A model generated the notes under the pieces. It was not told the origin of the DNA, searched no databases, and worked only from the letters and a program-made list of their open reading frames with translations. From Nyssa sinensis (taxonomy: Eukaryota; Streptophyta; Magnoliopsida; Cornales; Nyssaceae): a stretch of DNA of 64,000 nucleotides. Positions 1 to 12,369 of this stretch are shown here, in pieces (within the stretch, counting starts at the first letter, position 1; every line of letters starts with the position of its first letter). A program made the translations under genes and the position numbers. The stretch covers positions 12,553,369-12,617,368 of the forward strand of contig CM018051.1 in the NCBI GenBank assembly GCA_008638375.1. Reading direction: 5' to 3'.

Positions 1-930
1 CAAGAGGATCAAACTGAGTGTGCCGAAGATTTGGCATTGTCACTCAGAAGGCCAATGTTCAGTTAGATCAGATGTGTCTGTAACAAAATCATGTCATTTT
101 TCACCATGACCCAAAAAAAACGCAAAAAAGGCATTTCTAGTTGTGTAAAAATCTTTGATCAATAAAAGGCTAAAACTGGTAACATTTCAGGATTAAGCGA
201 TGAAGAAACTCATAAGTTCGATTCAAACAATACTAGAACAGCCATACAAACCAGCTCCCAAGGTCTTGCCTGCATTCCAACCCCAAAATGTAACATTTGA
301 AGTTCATTTCTCCATCTTCTCATCAACAATACAGAAGGTAACAAAGATAAAAGATAACATAAAAGAGATTAAAGAATGCAAAAAGTACTTCAAAATAGAC
401 ACAGTAAGTGCAGAGATAACCTAAAATAGTGCAAAGCATGCAAGAAGTGCTTCAGAATAGACACAACAAGTGCATCACGCATTACAAAAAAGGAACTATA
501 TAAACTTCACAGGATATGTAAAAAGAAAAAACTACCATCTGAGTACCTGCGCTATATTCATTACCGTGGAACTTTAGACAGTATTTATGACTGGTTGAGA
601 TGCATATATATATCCAGAAACCAGCCAACTCAATCATACAATCGTGGATTTTACATATAACAGAAACTCAGTAATCCTTATTGTTGGACCCTCCTTCCAT
701 AATTAACCTATACCCAATTCTGTTTTAAACCTGGTAAATATTACAAGGAACAGTTTCTCATGATCCCTTTGAAAGAAATCTGAGAATCATAGCCCACCCC
801 GAGTAACATAAATGACTCCATCACCTTTGTTGAGTATCGATGCCCATTTTAACTGAAACTAGTTGAAAATGGTACAAAATAGTCTCCCACGGATTGAGAA
901 ATGTGAAAAAGTCAAATGATGTAATCTCTA
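1..930 (-). other. 3' flank and probable 3' UTR of PXC3-like copy 1
   Basis: This stretch has no credible ORF. It is closely similar over its whole length to 55863-56797, the region just beyond the stop codon of PXC3-like copy 2, with scattered substitutions and small indels. It therefore marks the left part of a segmental duplication that runs past the window edge. It should include the 3' UTR of the receptor kinase read on the minus strand. The short forward ORF near 200-424 is a chance reading of this flank. Confidence 0.75.
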
Positions 931-1146
931 CTAGTTTTGTGTTATATCTTGAAGCATTTCCACCACCTTTTTCATCTTGGGCCGTTTCACTGGAGTGGTG
1001 TTGGTGCAGAGTAATGCAACCTTTAAAGCTGAAAGCATTTTCTTTTCTCCAAGCAAAAGAGACAGTGCTAAGTCTTGCATCGAGTATCTACTCTGGGGTC
1101 TCCCCTTTTGCTAGCGCACTATGAACCCATTTCACCAAATTTATCC
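931..1146 (-). pseudogene. C-terminal kinase fragment of PXC3-like copy 1, beyond the copia insertion
   Basis: This carries the last part of the kinase C-lobe. It matches 56798-57005 of copy 2, ending in the equivalent of MLQDITQN and a TAG at 931-933. It joins logically to 12443, on the far side of the 11.3 kb copia element. A TAG at 1088-1090 replaces the Gln of ETPEQIL, and an additional T in a T-run near 1040 shifts frame, so it would not be translated correctly even without the insertion. Confidence 0.85.
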
Positions 1147-1574
1147 TGATGGAAAGATATATAAAAATTGGGTGTGAACCCGGTTACCTCTTTCAATCGG
1201 GTTCGCGGAAGCGGAAGATCTTTGCCTGTGTTACGACTTTTTGATGACCACTGGATCCCCACGGATGGAACTCTCTCGTCAATAGAATGGCTACAATACG
1301 AGTCTTTTATGTCTTTCCACAATCCAAGTCTAGAGGCATAGATGGTAGCCTCGGAAGAATCTCAGAGAGAACTTAGGAGCCAGGAGAGTTAGCGATAACC
1401 AAAATCTATTTCCACACTTATCCCGCAACCATAACGCAGGACAAATAGCTGTGTTGGTTCAAATTCAAAACCAACTAGATAATGATAAGAGTTTTAATCT
1501 TATCACAACTCTCATTCAAACTTTGTGGACGCCCCATTGGCTATGGGTTCAGGTCCAACCAGACCCAATATCCA
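1147..1574 (-). repeat. 3' LTR of copia element A
   Basis: The outer end TGATGGAAAGATATATAAA matches the inner end of the right terminal remnant (12370). The inner end is inferred at 1574 (…tcca), because the next bases (agagctcccactca, complement GAGTGGGAGCTCT) look like a polypurine tract. This gives about 428 bases. The inner limit is uncertain, since a second similar purine tract occurs at 2194-2207. Confidence 0.55.
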
Positions 1575-2689
1575 AGAGCTCCCACTCATCCACAAAAGGT
1601 GAGTGCTAAGTCTTCTACATCCCCTTCGACATACAGGAAATGGATCGTGCGACTGGACGAGAAAGATTGGGGTAGGAGTACTATATTAAGCTACCATTAC
1701 ACCAATATAGTACCTCACTATAAATAAACAAATGATCTCGTCTATGGCCCAAACTATTCTGTTACACTAGATTCAACATCCGTTATCCCTCGCGAGAACT
1801 AATCTCAATGCGATGCATGGACCATCTAATCTATATTGTACTCATGATCATATCGATAGACACAGAAACTGACACGATCGCCAAGGTAATGAGCCACAAC
1901 ACAATAGTGTATTACAGAACTGTCTTCCCTAATAACTCACGTTAATCCAATCGAACTTAACTGCTTCCCTAAACATGCCCCGCCAGACCGCATCAATCAT
2001 GATCATTTAGCAACATGCTAAAGTAGCAACATCAAGCTCTCTCTTCATAACGTAGTCCTAGGTCACAAAGGGCACAGTAGAACTCAAAATAGTTCTCAGA
2101 GCTCACACAGTGACGAAGCAGGGATACATTCAGTCACTCTCTTTATTAAAGGTCACATTAACAGCACATACAGTATGTAATGTATACTAGATAGAGCTCC
2201 CACTCAATTGGGCTTGTCAATCTCAATATTATAAAAATAAGAATAAACGTCGTACGAATCTTAGTCTAGTCACTATCTAGCGCCCGTCGCTATCTCAGCG
2301 CCCCTCGTCACTATCTCAGCGTCTAACCCGAACACTCCAACCCAGTCGCTATCCAAGCGCCCGTCTGAAAGTTCACATTCGGCTTACTTTAAGCTACATA
2401 AGGTGTGTGGTCAACCTTCATGCTTGATTCTTTAAAAAGAAATCTCATCTTGACTCAGTTAAGGCGACATATATGACAAAATGAATTCTCCCACAAGCCA
2501 AGAATTCAATGTCTCATCTTGCTCTCTATTCAAGCGCCAAGGCGATTTCTCGTGTGAGAGAGCTAATCAAAGCTTATTGACATCTTTTAGAAATGTATGC
2601 TTGCACAATATTCATCTCAATATGAATAAATCCACAATATGAATCAAAAATCATATATATAAAACAATGTCAAAATAGTGTCCAGTACA
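1575..2689. other. Non-coding 3' region of copia element A
   Basis: This lies between the RNase H stop and the left LTR and has no credible ORF. It holds short direct repeats with the core gctatctcagcgcccct between about 2270 and 2360, and a second purine-rich tract at 2194-2207. Confidence 0.5.
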
Positions 2690-3769
2690 TCATTTCCTAA
2701 CTAAACCTAACCTCTTGACATGTGATATAAAAACATCTCTAGGGATGGGTTTGGTCAATGGGTCTGCCACCATATTGACTGTAGATATATGCCTCAAGAC
2801 CACCTCCCCTTGCGCAACCATATCTCGAATGTAGTGAAAACGTATATCAATGTGTTTGGTCCTCCCATGATACTTGGGATCCTTTGCATACGCCAAAGCT
2901 GCCATATTATCACAATAAATGACCACAACATCTTACCCACATGGCGCTATGTCAAGGCGCTGTAAGAATTTCCTCAACCAAACTACCTCATGTATTGCTA
3001 ACGAACAAGCTACATACTCAGACTCCATCGTGGACAATGCTACACAATTCTATTTCTTGCTACACCAAGAAATGGTTCCTTCACCAATAAGGAATGCATA
3101 ACCTGAAGTGGATTTGCGCTCATCTCGGTCGTCAGCCTAGTCTGCATCACTGTATCCTTTCAATCTCAAATCCCTACCTTTGTAACACAGCATAAGATCA
3201 GTGGTACCCTGAAGATATCGAAAAATCCTCTTTACTGCTTTCCAATGAGCTAATCCAGGATTATTCTGGAATCGACTGACCAATCTAACTGCAAAGCTAA
3301 TGTCTGGTCGAGTACACAACATAGCATACATCAAACTACCAACTGCATTCGCATAAGGTACTTTAGACATCTGGTTCTTCTCTTCAACTGTCTTACGACA
3401 TTGGCCAAGATGTAAGTCGCATCCTTTCTCTATAGGAGTGTCTATGGGCTTAGAGTGATTCATATGGAAACGCTCAAGGACTCTCTTAATGTAGGTCTCT
3501 TAAGATAGGTCAAGTAGCCTCTTTGATCGATCTCTCCGGATTTTCACTACTAAAATATCGTGTGCTTCGCCCATGTCCTTCATCTCAAAAGTAGAGGACA
3601 ACCACTCTTTAGTGGCGACTATCTCCTTTAAGTTATTCCCAGCAAGTAAAATGTCGTCAACATACAATGTAAGGATAATGAAACTTTCCTTGGACCGTTT
3701 TACATATACACAGTGGTCTTCTTCTATCATCTCAAAATCATGAGATATTATGGCTTTATGAAGCCTCAC
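2690..3769 (-). pseudogene. Copia element A: reverse transcriptase C-terminal part and RNase H
   Basis: Three consecutive minus-strand pieces are out of frame or separated by stops. 3500-3769 has the RT catalytic motif YVDDILLAGNN. 3137-3463 has the conserved copia run with SLMYAMLCTRPDISFAV and the start of RNase H (LKGYSDAD). 2690-2926 has the RNase H end with CDNMAALAYAKDPKYHGRTK. Frame breaks near 3464-3499 and 2927-3136 show it is not functional. Confidence 0.85.
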
Positions 3770-4021
3770 ATACCACTGTATGGAAGATTGTTTGAGACCA
3801 TAAATAGATCGTTTGAGACGACAGACTTTACGCTCTTGTCCTTTGACTTCAAAACCCTCTGGTTAAGTCATATAGATCTCTTCTTCTAGTTCTCCGTCGA
3901 GAAATTTAGTCTTAACGTCCATTTGGAAAAGTTCCAAATCCATATACGCTATAATTGCTAGGATAAGGCGAATAGAGGCAAACCTCACCACTAGGGAGAA
4001 TGTATCTTCATAGTTTATACC

Positions 4022-4723
4022 CTATTTTTGGGTATAACCTTTCGCCACAAGACGCGCCTTATACCTGTCAATTGATCCATCTGCTTTGTGCTTTATCTTC
4101 AAGACCCACTTGTTTCCAATGGCCTTGCGCCTAGCAAGAAGATCAACTAAATCCCAAACACGATTCTTATCCATAGAACTCATCTCTTCCTCCATAGCAA
4201 TCATCCATTTATTACAAGCATGTGAAGAGAGCGCTTCACTAAAAGAAGCAGGCTCATCTAAATCTAGTGAAATAGCCATAAGTGCATCCCCCTCAATCTC
4301 AAAATGACGACGAGGGATAACTCCACGCTTACTCTTACGAACTTGAATCTCTTGAGAATCTAACTCAAAACTCCTACTAGATTGAAAATTACTCCTATCC
4401 TCATTGGCGATTTCAGGATGAGAAACCAATTCGCCACCATCGCCGAGAAGAGCCAGGTTATCTTCAAAATCTACTATTTCATAGAGTTCAAGGTTCGTTT
4501 TGGCTTCACCAATGCTCGAAAAATCATTCTCAATGAAATCCACATCGCGTGACTCAAACGTAGTCATTCCTTTATCAGGTTGCTTACCAAGCATCACATA
4601 GCCTTTTGAGCTTTTAGAGTAACGAACAAAAATATTCTTATTAGCTCTTGGGCCCAACTTCCCATACCAATAAGAAGCGTTGTGAACATAACCTGCCAAC
4701 CCCCATGGTCGTAAATGCCCCAA
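4022..4723 (-). pseudogene. Copia element A: integrase C-terminus and start of reverse transcriptase
   Basis: The 233-residue reading frame begins in the integrase C-terminal region (HLRPWGLAGYVHNASYWYGK, then KSKGYVMLGKQ). It has an acidic variable linker and ends in the RT N-terminal block (WMIAMEEEMSSM, then GNKWVLKIKHKADGSIDRYK, ARLVAKGYTQ). A stop at about 4022 and further decay to 3770 separate it from the YVDD piece; 4724-5080 holds a degenerate integrase core middle. Confidence 0.85.
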
Positions 4724-5080
4724 ATCTGGCTTTCGCCCATGCCAAAGCTCATAAGGGGTTTTTGGAACTAACTTGAAGGCACACGATTAAGAATATAGGC
4801 AGCAGTCAATAAAGCATCCCCTCAAAAGCTGATCGGGAGGTTAGCTTATGCCATCATTGATCTAACCATGTCTAATAATGTACGATTTTGTCGCTCAGCA
4901 ACAACATTTTTTTGTGGCGTTTCAAAAATCGTCAATTGCGTGCGTATCCCCTTTTCCTCACATAGTTTCTTGAATTAATAAATACTCGCGTCCACGGTCA
5001 ATGCGAAAGACCTTAAGTCTTCGCTCAATTTGATTCTCAACCTCAGCTAGAAAGTGTCTGAAGCAATCCAATATTTCATA

Positions 5081-5837
5081 TCAGTGAGAAATCAAATAAA
5101 CATAACCATATCGCGTAAAGTTATCTATAAAAGTAAGGAAATAAGAGGCGTCATTGCATGCCTTCACATTCATTGGTCCGCAAATGTCTGAATGGACTAA
5201 TTCTAGAGGATGAGCAGCCCTAGTAGCCTTTCCAAAAGGCTTACGGCGGTTCTTTCCAGTCAAAAAAGACTCACATGTAGGTGGGCTCACTTTAGCGAGA
5301 GACCCCAATAGGCCTTCTCCAGCCAATCTAGCCATCATTTCTTGTCCAATATGGCCAAGTCTAGCATACCATTTAACAGAATCATCTATATAATCATCAC
5401 ATGCCAAACATTCAAATGAAGAATTATAATCTAATACATCCAATTGATAAAGATTATTTGATAGAAAACCATGTCCAAAACAATCACCATCCAAAAACAT
5501 AACCATTTGTTTACCAGCAATGCTGAAAGAAAAACCAAGTTCAACTAGTGTTGAAATAGAAACTAGATTAAATCGGACACTAGGTGCATAAAGCACATCA
5601 TGAAAAATCAGTGTATGCCCTGAGCGCAATCTGAGTTGATAAGCACCAACTCCAAGAACTTCTGCACTTACACTGTTTCCCATAAAAATGCTTTGGCTAC
5701 CATTGGTATCCGATGGTACTCCACGAAACCTATTCTTTCCCGTGCGACATGTTTGGTTGCTCCTGTATCCAATATCCACAAAGGAGATGAATAAACAATT
5801 AATACATATGAACAAACATGTGAAAAAGAAGAGTACT
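5081..5837 (-). pseudogene. Copia element A: protease, GAG-pre-integrase and integrase core start
   Basis: The minus strand carries the aspartic protease motif WILDTGATKHV in one frame (5668-5837). After a frameshift near 5700-5750, another frame (5081 to about 5740) carries the rest of the protease (VLYAPSVRFNLVSI), the pre-integrase motif WYARLGHIGQ and the integrase core start (HSDICGPM, YFLTFIDNFTRYGYVY). The upstream end is cut at 5837 by the solo LTR insertion; its continuation is at 9774. Confidence 0.85.
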
Positions 5838-6741
5838 TGTCACAACTCGAAACCTGGCCTATGCGGATTAAGGGTTCGTGATCGGCCACCGAGGCCTTTT
5901 TCAATGATCACAGTACTTTTTTAATTATCATTTACACAGCGGAATAAATTTTTTTTTTCTTTCTTCACATCCAAAAAATAAGCTACACAACTTAATCTGT
6001 CGATTCAAAATACCATCATTGAAGATCATAGTTTCCAAGTCAAAGAGTAGCATAACATTACACAACTTTAATACATAAGATCCCAAAAATGTCTAGTCTA
6101 TCTTCGGTTAAGGACTCATAAAAAAGAACTCGCTTCATCACTTAAGCACTTATCCTGCATCACCCGAAAATCAGTCTGTCTAGTCCTCACATGAAAAATG
6201 TTAGGGGAATGGGGTGAGCTTCAACAAGCCCAGTGAGTAATTCCATAATATGCCAAGGGTTTCAAAACTAGTATGTAATACAGTCTGAAATGTCTATACT
6301 CATATGGAATTACAATACATCATATCAAGGTACAACAAATCAGAGAATAGTATCAAAGTCATTTTTGATAAATCTCAGTTCAATCACAGTCGTAAATCAA
6401 AATCGATAACATAGCACAATCATAATAATGATTCAATAACATAGTTTGATAATGATGATTAGTATTATAACTCAACATGGTTCGAAGTCGTTTTCAATAT
6501 CAATAGTCATAGTCAAATCAACATCATAGTCTAATATTGTAACTCGATCATAGTTATGGTTCAAAGTCGTTTTCAATAACAATAGTCATAGTTCAAAATC
6601 AACATCATAGTTTGATAACAATTTCATAGTTTGATAATCAAAATCGTAGTTCAATAGTTCTTAGTTCGAAGACTCAAAGTTCAATCATAGTTCACATTCA
6701 ATATTCATAAAAGTTCAAATCATTAACAATTTCTCTTTTAT

Positions 6742-6960
6742 GGCCAGCAAATTAGAACCTCATTGACTGAGATCAAATTCAATAATACTACCAGTATACC
6801 CCGTGGTTAGGGTTCAATAGGGTCATGACCAATCATAGAAGATTCTAAGGCCAGCAAATTAGAACCTCGCTGACTGAGATCAAATTCAATGATACCACCA
6901 ATATACCTCGTAATTAAGGTTCAATAAGGTCACAATCTATTCAATGACGACCAACCATAG
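6742..6960. repeat. Two-copy tandem repeat of about 107-110 bases inside the solo LTR
   Basis: The phrase ccagcaaattagaacctc recurs at about 6743 and 6851, each followed by a matching tail through gactgagatcaaattcaat and a diverged ggttcaata(g/a)ggtca segment. Confidence 0.7.
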
Positions 6961-7204
6961 AAGGGTGTTTCATTCAAAACATCAAAATCATATACAAAAT
7001 CAATAACATCAATAACGATCTCAACTATTCAAATAAGAGTTTCATATTTGGCCTTTAGTCAAAACAGTTCGAAGATTGGTGGGAAAAATTATATAATGTC
7101 ATGAGTATTTTACAAAACATTTTCTTAAGTCAAAGGGAAGACAATATAGATATCAATGGGTCAAAGAAATGGCAGTATATATCAATAAATTATTCAAAAC
7201 AATA

Positions 7205-7555
7205 TCAATGAAAGATGTCTATTATCAAAGTCATAAAGGAGTTCGATATTTATATGTATAAAGAAATTCCACCTCAACATGGTATGAAAATACTCACAAG
7301 GCATCAGATATCGAAGTCGTAAAATAGTCGATATTTATATCTATAATGAAAATTCACCTCAACATGGTATGAAAAACTCACAAGGCATCAGATATCAAAG
7401 TCGTAAAATAGTCAATATTTATATCTGCAATGAAAATTCATCTCAACATGGTATGAAAAACTCACATGGCGTCAATTATCAAAGTCATAAAAGAGTCGAT
7501 ATTTATATTTATAATGAAAACCACCTCAACATAGTATGAAATTACTCACTTGAAG
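7205..7555. repeat. Four-copy degenerate tandem repeat of about 85-95 bases inside the solo LTR
   Basis: The blocks share (a/g)tcgatatttatatnta, the phrase cacctcaacatggtatga and ctcac(a/t)(a/t)ggc(a/g)tca, and repeat four times with small indels. Preceding sequence (6480-6720) is also low-complexity with many catagttcgataa-like phrases. Confidence 0.7.
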
Positions 7556-9773
7556 TCCCAAAAGCTAATCCAAAAAAATCATTCCTTAACGAGGGTCCCT
7601 ATAATCACAATTCAAGATATTGTTACTTTCTTGTTCAAAGTATCACATAATTTAAATGTCAATTTAGATCCCTCTCTATTCCAATTGCCCTTTCCCTATA
7701 ACTTCATTAAGTCTTAGGGACGCATTGGTCATTTTTCAGTTCGTTACCGGGTCTTATTTTCCCTACAAGGATGTCACTGTTAGGTTCAAAGTGTCAAAGA
7801 TAATTGGTTTAGGTTTTTCTAGATCTAAATTTGCGTATCTGTAGTTTATTTTAAGCCTAGGGCATTTTTTTGATTTTTTGTTTTAACGTGTCATATTTTT
7901 TGGTACTTCATTTGCTAAAATGGACTCTACTGTTGAGTCCGGATTGTCCAAAATAATCAAAATAAACTGCCTTTTATATTCAATTGGCCTCGGGTATCAT
8001 TAGGGTAAAATGGTAATTTACACTTTTACGTGCCTTAATTTTTCAGAGTTCTGTCTCATAAAACGGATCCCACCATTGGGTCCAGAATGCCCAAAATAGT
8101 CAAAATACACTATTTATTTATTTTAATCGGGCTTTGTTTGACTAATTTTTGGCTTAGGAGTGTTTTGACAATTTTCCTAATTTAAAAAGGATTTTAAATT
8201 AATTTTTATTTAATTTTCTGGGTAACTTCATAATTAACTGAAAGTTGGGGGGGTCAAAATGAAATTTTTGAAAATTTTATAATAAACCAACCGATTCAGC
8301 CCCTATTTAATTGAATCGGTTTAGTTTGGTTAAAAACCAAACAGTTCAGTTTGGTTTAACGCATCGTGCTGACGTCAGGATGACGTCAGCGTTTTGTTTA
8401 TTTATTTATTTTTCCCAGTCCAATACAACGTCGTCTCACTTATCCGGATCTATTTTATAACAGTCGGTCCAACCCGAACAAGGTCGTCTTCCCCATCGCG
8501 ACAGCCACTATTCGACTGAAACCCTAAGAATTTTTCTTCCATTTCGTGAGTTTTGGAGCTAGATCTCTTCACTGTTTTCGATCCAAACGTTTTCTGGGGG
8601 TTAAGGGAAGGCTTTGGCGTTGGTTTGATGTCTTGAATCTAGCCATGGAGTTCAGTTGAGCTCCATTATCGTTTCAGCTGTAACTCCATCGTACAGCTAC
8701 ATTTCTTGATGGTTTTGAAAGATTTTTGTTGGTTCGTGACCCTCTTCCTATGGGGTTTCGTATTCCATTCAGAAAAAACAAGGTTGGAGCTCAAATGGTG
8801 AGATTGATTCGGGTGGCTGTGACCTACAAGTTCACTTTTCTCTCTCATCTTTGACCCAATCGATCTTATATTTATGGATTTGGGTTCCTCATAGCTTCTA
8901 GTTTAATCCCTAAGTGGTGAAAACTGGTTTAATCTTCGTTGGTTCAGACCCACCTTCATGGTCCAACAATGGTGGTTGGTTTGGCCAAGGTGGGTTCTTG
9001 GGTCTTGTTCAACCTATTTGTTCCATTTTCTTTCATCTTTCATCCCTCTTAAATTGAAAATGCATGCAACCTAGTGTGTTAAAACAGTAGCTAAAAGAAT
9101 AAGGATTGTAGAGAGAGAAAACTCAAGGGTTGGAACTTTTACCTTCAATGGCAGATTCTCTCTCTCCTCCTTGCTTTAATTTAAGCCCCTCCAATGTTCC
9201 TAGGGTGTGGTTTGATTTGCATGCAAGCCCTCTTTTCCCTTCTTTTTCTCTTCTTCCACTCTTTCTCTCTCTAACTCACTTTTTCTCTTTACTTTCCCTC
9301 TCTAGCCGACACATGCACTCATATTACAATTTGATTTCTGATTTTCACTTTACTTCACACATGCAACACACAAAATATATAGTTACATTTTTATATATTA
9401 AATTGGGTTGCATGAAATCCTATTGGTGGGTTGGGAGGTAGGGCTTCCTTTTGATGTGTATATATACAATTATATTGCAAAATAGGACACAAAAAGGTGG
9501 GTAGCCCAAGTGGCTAAATGTTTTTGGTTTAAATTCTCCCTTGCTTTTTGGTCAAAGGTTCAAAACCCATTGGCCTCACTCTTGCCCCTTTTTCCTATTT
9601 TGTGCTTATGCCTCGTTTGGCAATTTAATTATTTGTTTTATTTTATTTTATTTTAATATTTATTTATTTATTTTTATCCCGGTTTAATTCCCGTAACTTT
9701 TTATTTCCTCCGTAGGATTTCTAATACCTAACTTAGTAACTTAATTTCTCGATAAACGGGTCGAGGCGTTACA

Positions 9774-10634
9774 GTACTGGTTAGTGGATACCTTCTTTGG
9801 CTCAGTACAATCACGAGCAAAGTGTCCTAGCTTCTCACAGTTATAACACTTCACTTTGGCCAAGTTTCTCTTGCCGCCACGCTTGCCTCTTTGGCACTTA
9901 GCTACTCTGTCTTCCTTTGGAGCCAAGTTATTTGTTCCGCCCTGCTTCTTCTTACCTCCTCGTCTCTTTTGATTAGGCCCACGGGCCTTATCATGGCCAC
10001 CTTGGGCGACAAGGACAGTAGAGCGATTCACCTCTTAGCGCTCCGCCTCCAACTCCAAATGACACGAAATATCAACAAAATTTTTTATATTCTCATTATA
10101 GGTCAGAATTTGCTTCATTTGGTTTTATGTTTCTAGTAGGGAGCGAATAACTGCTAGGATCTGCTGCTCATCAGTAAGATCATTTCCAGCAACCTTAAAA
10201 TCACGGATCATAGCTGACATCACCCTTAAGTGCTCAACCATAGTGTGCTTGGAATTCATCTTGTATCCTTCAAATTTGAAGGTCAAAGCACGTAGCCTTG
10301 TGACAGTAGTTCTTCCAAAAGAAATTTTTAGCCTATTCTACATATCATAGGTTGTTGGTGAACTTTCAAACTCCCTAATAAGATCATTATGCATGCTACT
10401 TAACATAGTAAAGCGCGCGCATCGATTTTTCTTTATCCAATCCTGGTAGACTTCCATGTTCCGACAGTGTTGGGCACTATTGCCCTCCTCAGGCGGGGTC
10501 ATGACATTAGTCAAGGTCTCTAGAGCCTCTTGCTCATTTAGCAGGTATTGAATTTTCCTATGCCATATGTCATAGTTGATACCATCAAGCTTTTCACCCT
10601 TTGTGAGGTCAGCAATCACATTCTTGGAAACCAT
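9774..10634 (-). pseudogene. Copia element A: gag with zinc knuckle
   Basis: The minus strand starts at 10634 with a copia gag N-terminus (LDGINYDIWHRKIQYLL). Frame is lost after about 10338, and the gag resumes at about 10031 with a basic stretch and a complete CCHC knuckle (CYNCEKLGHFARDC). The reading is cut at 9774 by the solo LTR. Stops between 10032 and 10337 make it a pseudogene. Confidence 0.8.
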
Positions 10635-10669
10635 TTACATTCAATTTGCGCAATGTGACATTTAGCATA

Positions 10670-10919
10670 CTCCCTCTGTCCCAAATTAAGGGACCTTTTT
10701 TGGAATTCCAACTTTTTAAGAGAGATTATTTTATTTATTGGAAATTGTTTAAATTTCCAATAATACCCTCATTTAACTTCCAATAGGTTATTTTATATAT
10801 TATAATAATGAGTAGTTTTAGAAATTTACATGTTAAAGTACACTGACTTTTCAAAAGGGACTCTTAAATTGGGACATTCCAAAATGGAATAAAGGACTCC
10901 TAAATTGGGATGGAGGGAG
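10670..10919. mobile_element. Stowaway-like MITE
   Basis: This 250-base element starts CTCCCTCTGTCCCAAATTAA and ends in the matching inverted repeat (ttgggatggagggag). It is flanked by TA dinucleotides at 10668-10669 and 10920-10921. Length, TIR sequence and TA target site fit Tc1/mariner-derived Stowaway MITEs. It sits in the leader region of copia A, just upstream of gag on the minus strand. Confidence 0.85.
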
Positions 10920-10921
10920 TA

Positions 10922-12352
10922 CATTTTTATATTATATTATTTTGCTACTAGAAACCTAATTAAAAATATTATTCTATATTTACACTATGAGATCGAAAAT
11001 TTCGCTAAGCTCGTAATCATCTTTCATTTATGTAAAATATAAGGATATTTTTAACTGATTTCGAGCAAAATAAATTTGAATTAAAACTAATTTAATTCAT
11101 CCACACAATAATAATAATTGCCAATATAAAATGGACTCCAATTGAGTCTAATTGGCATTCTAGTACAACATGCCAATGATAATTTCTAGATATATGAGTT
11201 TGCTACGAAAACACATCCCCTTACAAGGCTTCCCAAAAATTAATATATCATTTCTAAAAAAAAAAAAGATTACATAGCTTGAATCAACCTACTACATCAA
11301 TCTACTAGTAACAATTAAATAAATGGAGATGTCGCGCCAAAAAGTCATATATCTCGAAATTATTCTTGTAAATTCCAAACATCACACAACACGTGTACTA
11401 GAATATCAATTTCATTAAGTACATTCAAACACAACATACATAACAATATAATAGGCTTTGTTGGATGACTTTACCACACCTCACCACAATGGGAATTGGT
11501 ATTTGAGTCTCACAATTAATGGGAATCAATATCATATAAATAAAATTCAACAAGTAATTACCCACATGATAATTAATGTATAAATAACCTAATATGACCC
11601 AAAGATATGATCCACACTTACTGTAATTGTTCCTAATTTACATAGATTTTTCAAGAATTTTTCACATTTAAAATAAAGTTTTTAGAATTTTTAACCAATT
11701 TTTAGGATAAAAAACTAATTTTTAAAAGCCTACAAATATCCAAAAATAGGTGAAAAACTTACCAAAAAATATCTTGGACCCAAACAGTGCACTAAACACT
11801 TTAATGTAATTTTAACCTCAAATATAACATTCTGAAGTTTTTATAAAATTATTTAATCAAATTTTTAACACTTTTACTTCATAAAAATTAATTTTAAAAA
11901 TTTTCATAAGCTAGCAGCACGATGGCCACTGCTGCGTAAACAGATGTTGTTATGGAATTATCATGTAAAGTGTATGCTGGCGCTTTCATAGCTATAAAGG
12001 CATAGCTATAATTTCGTTTTGAAAGTCAATTGCTCCACCACTTTCATAGCTATAAAGGCATCCTGATGATGAATAAAGTTGACGCAGGTTTTTTTTTTTT
12101 TAAAAAAAATCAAAACTTTAAATTCAGATTTCTCATTGATCCAACGGTGGATCGTCATGAAATTTTAAAGACTATCTATTGAAAATATTAAGAACATATC
12201 CACTGTGGCGGATCGTTCAAAAAGTATTCAAATAATTACCATTTAAAAAACAGTCAAGCGAGTAAACCTTTTGATGTAAGTTATACATGATCTAAATAAT
12301 ACTAATGATATATTCATGCATAATATCATCAAACTAGCGAATACAAGTAAAA
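10922..12352. other. AT-rich leader region of copia element A, no gene seen
   Basis: This lies between the primer-binding-like site and gag/MITE. It is AT-rich and non-coding. The phrase ctttcatagctataaaggca occurs twice (about 11985 and 12039), 54 bases apart. No domain is recognised. Confidence 0.4.
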
Positions 12353-12369
12353 TATGGCTCTAATACAAA

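Larger units (their letters stand above)
5838..9773 (-). mobile_element. Solo LTR of a Tekay/Del-like Ty3/gypsy element, nested in copia A
   Basis: This 3936-base insert begins TGTCACAACTCG and ends GAGGCGTTACA. It is flanked by a perfect 5-base target duplication (gtact, 5833-5837 and 9774-9778) that interrupts copia A between its zinc knuckle and protease. No gag or pol is present, and no second LTR is seen, so it is best read as a solo LTR, in minus orientation (TGTAACGCCTCG…GTTGTGACA). Its body shares phrases with the LTR at 59728-63221 (for example the 'cattctggacccaatggtggg' type), so the two belong to related but distinct families. ORFs inside, such as 9130-9441, have no recognisable product. 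Confidence 0.75.

Noticed and set aside
9130..9441. 103-codon forward ORF with a hydrophobic stretch
   Set aside because: It lies inside the solo LTR in the opposite orientation to the element and has no recognisable domain; CT-rich DNA explains the Ser/Leu/Phe run.
9482..9600. Phrases like aaaggttcaaaacccattgg considered as tRNA T-arm sequence
   Set aside because: No acceptor, D or anticodon arm pairs can be found around them; they are part of the solo LTR.
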